NCBI GenBank assembly: GCA_035291905.1
Contig: DATDRF010000093.1
Location: 1 to 29,255, forward strand
Direction of reading: 5' to 3'
DNA from: JACPLA01 sp035291905
GTDB lineage: Bacteria; Bacteroidota; Ignavibacteria; UBA10030
Length of the DNA stretch: 29,255 nt
Part shown: positions 24,735-29,255 of the stretch, piece after piece
Numbering within the stretch: position 1 is the stretch's first letter
How the letters are laid out: every line of letters starts with the position of its first letter
Position numbers and translations under genes: made by a program
The notes under the pieces: generated by a model
What the model was told of the DNA's origin: nothing
Database searches by the model: none
The model's input: only the letters and a program-made list of their open reading frames with translations

Positions 24735-24763
24735 AATATAGGAAACGCATTGCGTTCGTGCAA
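24735..24763 (-). promoter_or_regulatory. Promoter of the TPR-CHAT gene with a dyad in its spacer
   Basis: On the minus strand TTGCAC (24758-24763), 17 bases, TATATT (24735-24740). The predicted start is near 24728, inside the first arm of the terminator. The spacer is almost filled by the palindrome AACGCA-T-TGCGTT (24744-24756), a possible operator. Confidence 0.6.
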
Positions 24764-24775
24764 CCCGATGCATGC

Positions 24776-25717
24776 TCAACGGAATGTAATGCCAATGCCC
24801 GCAGTCAAGACGGGAGTCGAAGCGATGCTGTAGTCCGCATGCACGTTGATAACGGCAAGCAGGAGACGAACTCCCACCAGAACACGCGACTTGTTCTTAC
24901 CCTCAATAGTAAATTGAGGAATAGTGACTGTCTGAGTCCCCGCCGTGGTGACTATCTGGGCATCGTAGGGTCCAATATCCCAGGAAGAACTCTCAATTTG
25001 AAAGCCGCCATAGACAGTGAGGAACAGAAGTCCTTTGCTTGCCACAAGGCCAAAAGCCGTTCCGCTCGCAGAAATGAGTTTCTGCCCCTTTCCATCCTCA
25101 TAGTTAAACTTTTGCGTGGCAAAGTGGACAGCCAAGTCAAGCGGCAAGAGCGGAATGTACTGGTCAACGTCATGCCTCAATCCAAAGCCAGTAAAATTCA
25201 CTTTCCCCGCGTCCCCGAGCTTCGTGGTGGGGAGGAAACGACCCATGACCTCGAGCCCAAAGGGGAGTCCGATCGAAATCTGAGGGGCAAAAAACGGAGC
25301 ACCTGACAGGTCCAGGCCCCCGGGGATCTTCATGACTTCGGTTGCACCGCTCATGACAGGAGTCGGATCCGTTGCTCCCACGACCGTATTTGCCTTCACT
25401 TCCGACGGATAGTCGGTTCCTCTCGTAAGCGGCCCTATTGTCGCCGGAGTCTGAAACATGTATGTCTTGTCCTCGTCGGGAATCGCGGCAAACATCGCCT
25501 TCACCTGGATGTCGAATCCCAGAACACCATGGAGATCGGCCGAATGGAACCAGCCGGAATTCATACCTGCGCCCCAACCCGCCATCAGGGGACCGACATA
25601 CGCTTTGCCGTTGGTCTCACCCATTTTCTTCAATTCTGCACCCACATCCTGCGCAGAGACATTCCCAACTGCAACAGCAAGGGCCAGCAGAAGGGCAATT
25701 GCATGAATCTTTTTCAT
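24776..25717 (-). CDS. DUF6588-like exported protein
   Basis: A 313-residue protein with signal peptide MKKIHAIALLLALAVAVGNVSAQ. The body (KAYVGPLMAGWGAGMNSGWFHSADLHGVLGFDIQVKAMFAAIP..., later APFFAPQISIGLPFGLEVMGRFLPT) is strand-rich with a barrel-like C-terminus (VLTAGIGITFR), and resembles DUF6588 proteins of Bacteroidota, probably in the outer membrane. The start at 25717 is preferred over an upstream frame extension because GGGAG lies 9 bases upstream and the signal peptide begins there. Function unknown. It is the last gene before the 24704 terminator and has an inverted repeat upstream. Confidence 0.72.
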   Translation of the reverse strand: MKKIHAIALLLALAVAVGNVSAQDVGAELKKMGETNGKAYVGPLMAGWGAGMNSGWFHSADLHGVLGFDIQVKAMFAAIPDEDKTYMFQTPATIGPLTRGTDYPSEVKANTVVGATDPTPVMSGATEVMKIPGGLDLSGAPFFAPQISIGLPFGLEVMGRFLPTTKLGDAGKVNFTGFGLRHDVDQYIPLLPLDLAVHFATQKFNYEDGKGQKLISASGTAFGLVASKGLLFLTVYGGFQIESSSWDIGPYDAQIVTTAGTQTVTIPQFTIEGKNKSRVLVGVRLLLAVINVHADYSIASTPVLTAGIGITFR

Positions 25718-25754
25718 CAAAAATTCTCCCGAATTATGGATTATGACAATTACT

Positions 25755-25778
25755 TCACCAATATCATCAAGTTGGTGA
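25755..25778. repeat. Inverted repeat in the ugpQ-DUF6588 gap
   Basis: TCACCAA (25755-25761) and TTGGTGA (25772-25778) separated by 10 bases, in the 80-base gap. There is no T run after it on the minus strand, so it is not a standard terminator. It may be an operator, since CATAAT -10-like sequences (25740-25745) lie just downstream. Confidence 0.5.
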
Positions 25779-25797
25779 TAAAAATCAAGGAGAAGCG

Positions 25798-26577
25798 TCA
25801 CTTCTGTTCGTTCAAAGCCGCAACAATTCCGTCCGCATTGTCAGAGATGATTCCGTCAACACCGAGCTGAATCATCTTTCTCGCATCCTGGATTGAATTC
25901 AGTGTGTACACGTACAATGCGAGTCCATGTTGACGCGCATCACGAACCATGGATTTTCGCAATTCATGTTTCGCACAAACAAAGACGGAAGCATGGACAC
26001 GGCCCGCAAGTTTTGACGGAGACCTCCCGAAATCGCGATAAATATTGTAGATCGCACCGGTGATGGCCTGCGGCTCCACTTTGCGCACCAGCGCAAGAAG
26101 ATCATGCGTGAAGCTTGAATAGAGCACCTGATCCTCCATCCTTTCCGCCCGCACAGTGTCGATCACACGCTGAACGAAGAGGTCGTGATTCCGATTGAAG
26201 ACATCCCGCTTCAATTCAATGTTCACCCATGTCTTGCCTTTCGCCAATCGAAGCACCTCTGTCAGAGTGGGGATTCGTTCGGACGAAAACGAGGGATGGA
26301 ACCACGATCCGGCATCAAACTCCTTTAGTTCTTTCAGTGTGTAGTTGTGGGCCGCTCCGTTTCCCGTTGAGGTGCGCTGCAGTGTTCTGTCATGGAGCAC
26401 AACAACCTGCTCATCCTGCGAAATCCTCACGTCGAGTTCGATCATTCTCACACCCGGCGTCGATACTGCCCGGGAAAATGAGGAAAGAGTATTTTCCGGC
26501 GCCTTGTTGGAAATGCCGCGGTGGGCAATGACATACGGATGATCGGACGGATTCGGCCTCGGCTGGTACGGTTTCAT
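25798..26577 (-). CDS. ugpQ: Glycerophosphodiester phosphodiesterase (cytosolic, UgpQ-like)
   Basis: A 259-residue GDPD-family enzyme without a signal peptide. The catalytic pattern is AHRGISNKAPENT (His19-Arg20), IELDVRISQD (Glu47, Asp49) and LHDRTLQRTSTG (His62). It hydrolyses glycerophosphodiesters to glycerol-3-phosphate and an alcohol. The rest of the TIM barrel, including WVNIELKRD and the end VDGIISDNADG, is intact. It starts 6 bases after the adk stop and is in the same operon. Confidence 0.92.
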   Translation of the reverse strand: MKPYQPRPNPSDHPYVIAHRGISNKAPENTLSSFSRAVSTPGVRMIELDVRISQDEQVVVLHDRTLQRTSTGNGAAHNYTLKELKEFDAGSWFHPSFSSERIPTLTEVLRLAKGKTWVNIELKRDVFNRNHDLFVQRVIDTVRAERMEDQVLYSSFTHDLLALVRKVEPQAITGAIYNIYRDFGRSPSKLAGRVHASVFVCAKHELRKSMVRDARQHGLALYVYTLNSIQDARKMIQLGVDGIISDNADGIVAALNEQK

Positions 26578-26583
26578 CCCCTG

Positions 26584-27237
26584 CTAGTCCGCCTTGTTCT
26601 TGAGGAGCACATCCAGGATAGCCTTGTGAACAACAGGTACCGCCAGCATTCCGTTTGTCTCGGAGAACCGGCCGGACTTGCGATAGAAATCTTTGAGTGG
26701 CTTCGTTTGCTTGACATAGACTTCCAACCGATGCCTGATCGTCTCAGGTGCGTCGTCGTGGCGCTGGTACAATTCACCGCCACAGGAAGGACAGCGCGAT
26801 GCTTCACCCTTTTCCAGTTGCGACAGACTGTAAATGCGGCCGCACTGCCGGCACATTCGTCTCGAGCTCAGCCGACGGATGACCTCTTCGTGCTCGGTTC
26901 TGAGACTGATGACGTGAAGTGTGACCCCCAAGCCCTCCAAAACTCCATCGAGGGCTTTTGCCTGCGCAACCGTGCGGGGAAATCCATCGAGAATGATCCC
27001 TTTCTTAGCCATTGGAGATCTGATAATCTCTTCGACGAGGCCTATCATGATCTCATCGGGTACAAGGTTGCCACCCACCATGTATTCCTTTGCTTTTATG
27101 CCGAGGGGTGTTTCGTCTTTCACTGCAGCACGCAGCAGGTCACCTGTTGAAACATGGGGGATGCCGAATTCTTCGGTCAGAAGTTTCGCTTGAGTTCCTT
27201 TTCCAACGCCGGGAGGGCCAAAGAGGACGATGTGCAT
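26584..27237 (-). CDS. adk: Adenylate kinase with zinc-binding LID
   Basis: A 217-residue adenylate kinase (AMP + ATP to 2 ADP). P-loop GPPGVGKGT (7-15), STGDLLRAA (30-38) and DGFPRT (84-89) are present. The LID holds Cys129, Cys132, Cys149 and Cys152 (CRQC...CPSC), a zinc-binding set. It follows rlmN by 13 bases. The gene is complete and of normal length. Confidence 0.97.
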   Translation of the reverse strand: MHIVLFGPPGVGKGTQAKLLTEEFGIPHVSTGDLLRAAVKDETPLGIKAKEYMVGGNLVPDEIMIGLVEEIIRSPMAKKGIILDGFPRTVAQAKALDGVLEGLGVTLHVISLRTEHEEVIRRLSSRRMCRQCGRIYSLSQLEKGEASRCPSCGGELYQRHDDAPETIRHRLEVYVKQTKPLKDFYRKSGRFSETNGMLAVPVVHKAILDVLLKNKAD

Positions 27238-27250
27238 AGAATTTTCGGGG

Positions 27251-28393
27251 TTAAGAAATGTGTTCGGGGATTTGTTTTGAATGAATCTGTTGTTTGTTTC
27301 CGACCGACCGGCCCTTCCGGGAAAGCTGCGCCCCGACGGCTAGCTGGCCGCAGGCGGCGTCAATGTCCTGGCCTGCACTTCGCCTTACCATCACAGTCAG
27401 ATCGCCATCTCTGAGATTTTGCGCGAACTCCTGGATTTTCTTGACCGGTGAAGGCCGGAGGCCGGCGCCAAATCCGGCCGGGTGGACTGACGCAATTGAG
27501 TGAAACGGAATAATATTGACTTTGCAGGGGATACGCCGGGAGAGCATTACCAGTTTCCTTACGTCCTCCTCGGTATCATTGAAACCATCGAACAGAATGT
27601 ACTCAAGGGTCGGTCGGCGACGGGTCGAACGCCAATAATACTCTATCGCTTCAAGCAAGACGGGCACCGGGTATTTCTTGTTCAGCGGCATGAGCTTGCT
27701 GCGTTTCTCATTATCAAGGGAGTGCAATGAAAGGGCCAGCTTGACGGTTCGCTTTTCGTCGGCCAGCTGCTTGATCTTTTCCGGATAGCCGGCTGTCGAG
27801 ATCGTTATGTGCCTTGCTCCGATGTTCGTGGAACGGTCGTCATTCAAAAGGTCAACGGCTGTCATGACGTTGTCATAGTTCAGCATCGGTTCGCCCATCC
27901 CCATGAAGACAAGGTTTGTGATTCTACGGGGCGAGAGTTTTTGGGCTTGAAGAACCTGGTCGACGATTTCGCCAACGGTGAGGTTTCGCGAGAAGCCCAT
28001 TGCACCGGTTGCACAAAATGCGCAGTCCAGAGGGCACCCGACTTGTGTTGAGATGCAGAGGGTCAACCGACGTTCGATTTCCGCGGCCTTGGGGTCTGGA
28101 GGTATCAGCACGCTCTCGATTTTCTTGCCGTCGGACAATTCAAAAAGGATTTTCAATGTGCCGTCGGTCGGCGATGCCTGCCGATCGGCGACACGAAGCC
28201 CGTCCAGAGTTGCCGATTTGGCAAGCGTTTCGCGGAATCCCCGGGAGATATCGGACATATCCTCAAACGCATCGGCTTTTTTCTCGTAGATCCAGGAAAA
28301 GAGCTGGTTTGCCCGATAGGGGGCTTCACCGAGGGAGTGGACGAATTCTTTCAGTTCGGCGAGCGTGAGGCCTTTGAGGTTTTTCTTCTTCAT
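27251..28393 (-). CDS. rlmN: 23S rRNA (adenine-2503-C2)-methyltransferase, also tRNA A37
   Basis: A 380-residue radical-SAM enzyme with the iron-sulfur motif CPLDCAFC (Cys120, 124, 127), GEPMLNYDNV for SAM binding, and the C-terminal Cys348 of CGQLA, which carries the methyl group in the RlmN mechanism. It methylates A2503 of 23S rRNA and A37 of some tRNAs. RlmN rather than Cfr is preferred because of its housekeeping context and normal motifs. It is the first gene of the operon with adk and lies next to the rRNA operon it acts on. Confidence 0.95.
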   Translation of the reverse strand: MKKKNLKGLTLAELKEFVHSLGEAPYRANQLFSWIYEKKADAFEDMSDISRGFRETLAKSATLDGLRVADRQASPTDGTLKILFELSDGKKIESVLIPPDPKAAEIERRLTLCISTQVGCPLDCAFCATGAMGFSRNLTVGEIVDQVLQAQKLSPRRITNLVFMGMGEPMLNYDNVMTAVDLLNDDRSTNIGARHITISTAGYPEKIKQLADEKRTVKLALSLHSLDNEKRSKLMPLNKKYPVPVLLEAIEYYWRSTRRRPTLEYILFDGFNDTEEDVRKLVMLSRRIPCKVNIIPFHSIASVHPAGFGAGLRPSPVKKIQEFAQNLRDGDLTVMVRRSAGQDIDAACGQLAVGAQLSRKGRSVGNKQQIHSKQIPEHIS

Positions 28394-28413
28394 GACGTGC
28401 GCGCTGTGGGATC

Positions 28414-28442
28414 AATGTAGCGAAATATGCCCGCGGCTGCAA
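28414..28442 (-). promoter_or_regulatory. Promoter of the rlmN-adk-ugpQ operon
   Basis: On the minus strand TTGCAG (28437-28442), 17 bases, TACATT (28414-28419) followed by G. The predicted start is near 28407, about 14 bases before the rlmN ATG, with no ribosome-binding site in that short leader. Confidence 0.55.
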
Positions 28443-28487
28443 GGCGTGGCGAAAAAAGAGGGAATGAGGGGAGACTTCGACGTTCTA

Positions 28488-28558
28488 CATTCGGCATTCG
28501 ATATTCGACATTGCTTTTGCGCTCTGGAAAAACAATATCGAATATCGAACACAGAATG
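28488..28558. repeat. Heptamer-based inverted repeat
   Basis: Left arm 28488-28513 and right arm 28533-28558 match at 22 of 26 positions as reverse complements, and T/A pairs extend the stem into the 19-base loop. Each arm is itself made of a 7-base unit (ATTCGGC, ATTCGAT, ATTCGAC on the left; ATCGAAT, ATCGAAC, ACAGAAT on the right). It lies between the rRNA terminator and the rlmN promoter. Confidence 0.8.
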
Positions 28559-28573
28559 GAAAAGTGTGAGCCT

Positions 28574-28612
28574 CAAAAAAGAAACCCCTTCAAGCCGAAG
28601 CCTGAAGGGGTT
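28574..28612 (-). terminator. Terminator of the rRNA operon
   Basis: A 13-base stem (28583-28595 and 28600-28612) with one G-U pair, closed on the minus strand by a C(UUCG)G tetraloop and followed by a T-rich tail (A run 28575-28580). It lies about 10 bases beyond the 5S 3' end. Confidence 0.93.
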
Positions 28613-28621
28613 CAGAATAAA

Positions 28622-28739
28622 ATCTGGCATCGTCCTACTCTCCCGTACCGTCGCCGGCATAGTACCATTGGCTCCGAGGGGCTTAACTTCTCTGTTCGAA
28701 ATGGGAAGAGGTGTGACACCCTCGATATTGACACCAGAA
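28622..28739 (-). rRNA. rrf: 5S ribosomal RNA
   Basis: On the minus strand the sequence shows the conserved 5S core CCCATTTCGAACAGAGAAGTTAAGC, GGTACTA and GGGAGAGTAGGACG. The 5' end UCUGGUGUC pairs with the 3' end GAUGCCAGA as helix I, which sets the limits to within a base or two. Length is about 117 bases. Confidence 0.95.
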
Positions 28740-28785
28740 AACTCAATTGAGAAGAGACAAGAGCGCTTGAGCGCTTGCCCAACAC

Positions 28786-28833
28786 TTTATTGATGCACCT
28801 GATCCGACTTAAGATCGGTCTGTGCTCAATAAA
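28786..28833 (-). ncRNA. Processing stem in the 23S-5S spacer
   Basis: TTTATTGA (28786-28793) pairs with TCAATAAA (28826-28833), GCAC with GTGC and CCGA with TCGG inside it, forming one long interrupted hairpin between 23S and 5S. It is probably a structure recognised during pre-rRNA cutting. A second small palindrome, CTCAATTGAG, lies at 28742-28751. Confidence 0.5.
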
Positions 28834-28838
28834 AATAA

Positions 28839-29255
<417 letters not shown>

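Noticed and set aside
24683..24763. N-terminal extension of the CHAT gene from an ATG at 24763
   Set aside because: It would translate through a perfect terminator hairpin and put 27 residues before a complete lipoprotein signal; GTG at 24682 is favoured.
26521..27150. 209-residue plus-strand open frame
   Set aside because: Antisense shadow of adk and the end of ugpQ, with no signal or domain pattern.
28741..28780. Short palindromes near AGCGCTTGAGCGCT in the 5S-23S spacer as a tRNA or small RNA gene
   Set aside because: Too short for a tRNA, with no tRNA-like cloverleaf; better explained as rRNA spacer structure.

Overview
This window looks like chromosomal housekeeping DNA from a diderm bacterium of the Bacteroidota/Chlorobi/Ignavibacteria (FCB) side of the tree, most likely Ignavibacteria-like. 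The clues are a secreted beta-propeller protein with a C-terminal type IX-style sorting domain (NPFNPTT...LGREVAVL...GMYFYRL), an LpxH-type lipid A enzyme, SecD and SecF as adjacent separate genes, a toast-rack-like protein, a DUF6588-like protein, and moderate GC. The placement is inferred from gene content only; the 23S and 5S fragments at the right end could be used to check it. No insertion sequence, phage gene, CRISPR array or tRNA was seen, and no stretch over 300 bases lacks a gene.

Layout. 1-1424 (minus): the tail of a TRAP-transporter operon, tatT then dctP, running off the left edge. 1588-3755 (plus): a divergently transcribed OmpR-type response regulator and HAMP histidine kinase. 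3894-6956 (plus): LpxH-like hydrolase and penicillin-binding protein 1A. 6958-12853 (minus): a five-gene operon read as PpiD/SurA-like foldase, small outer-membrane-like protein, AroK, AroB, and the LVIVD/propeller T9SS cargo. 12991-16285 (plus): a possible short leader peptide, secD, secF and a STAS anti-sigma-factor antagonist, closed by a terminator. 16341-17926 (plus): BtuF-like lipoprotein and deoxynucleoside kinase. 18001-20296 (minus): thymidylate kinase then a C-terminal processing protease. 20457-22054 (plus): ECF sigma factor and an exported toast-rack-like protein. 22067-24682 (minus): TPR lipoprotein with a degenerate CHAT domain. 24776-28393 (minus): rlmN, adk, ugpQ-like, DUF6588-like. 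28488-28558: a heptamer-based inverted repeat. 28574-29255 (minus): end of an rRNA operon (23S 3' part, spacer, 5S, terminator).

How the genes work together. Much of the window serves the envelope: export (SecDF), folding (PpiD/SurA-like), peptidoglycan synthesis (PBP1A), lipid A (LpxH), proteolysis (Ctp), lipoproteins and exported proteins. The rest is nucleotide metabolism (Adk, Tmk, dNK), the shikimate pathway (AroK, AroB), and ribosome components or modification (rRNA, RlmN).

Nine likely promoters share one layout: TTGnnn, a 16-17 base spacer, then TAnnTT, often followed by TG or G. The most interesting signals are regulatory or degenerate. They are a promoter whose predicted start point falls inside a perfect terminator hairpin ahead of the CHAT gene; a CHAT domain lacking both catalytic motifs; a signal-peptide-like micro-ORF ahead of secD; a terminator ending six bases before the btuF-like start; and a leaderless-looking tatT promoter.
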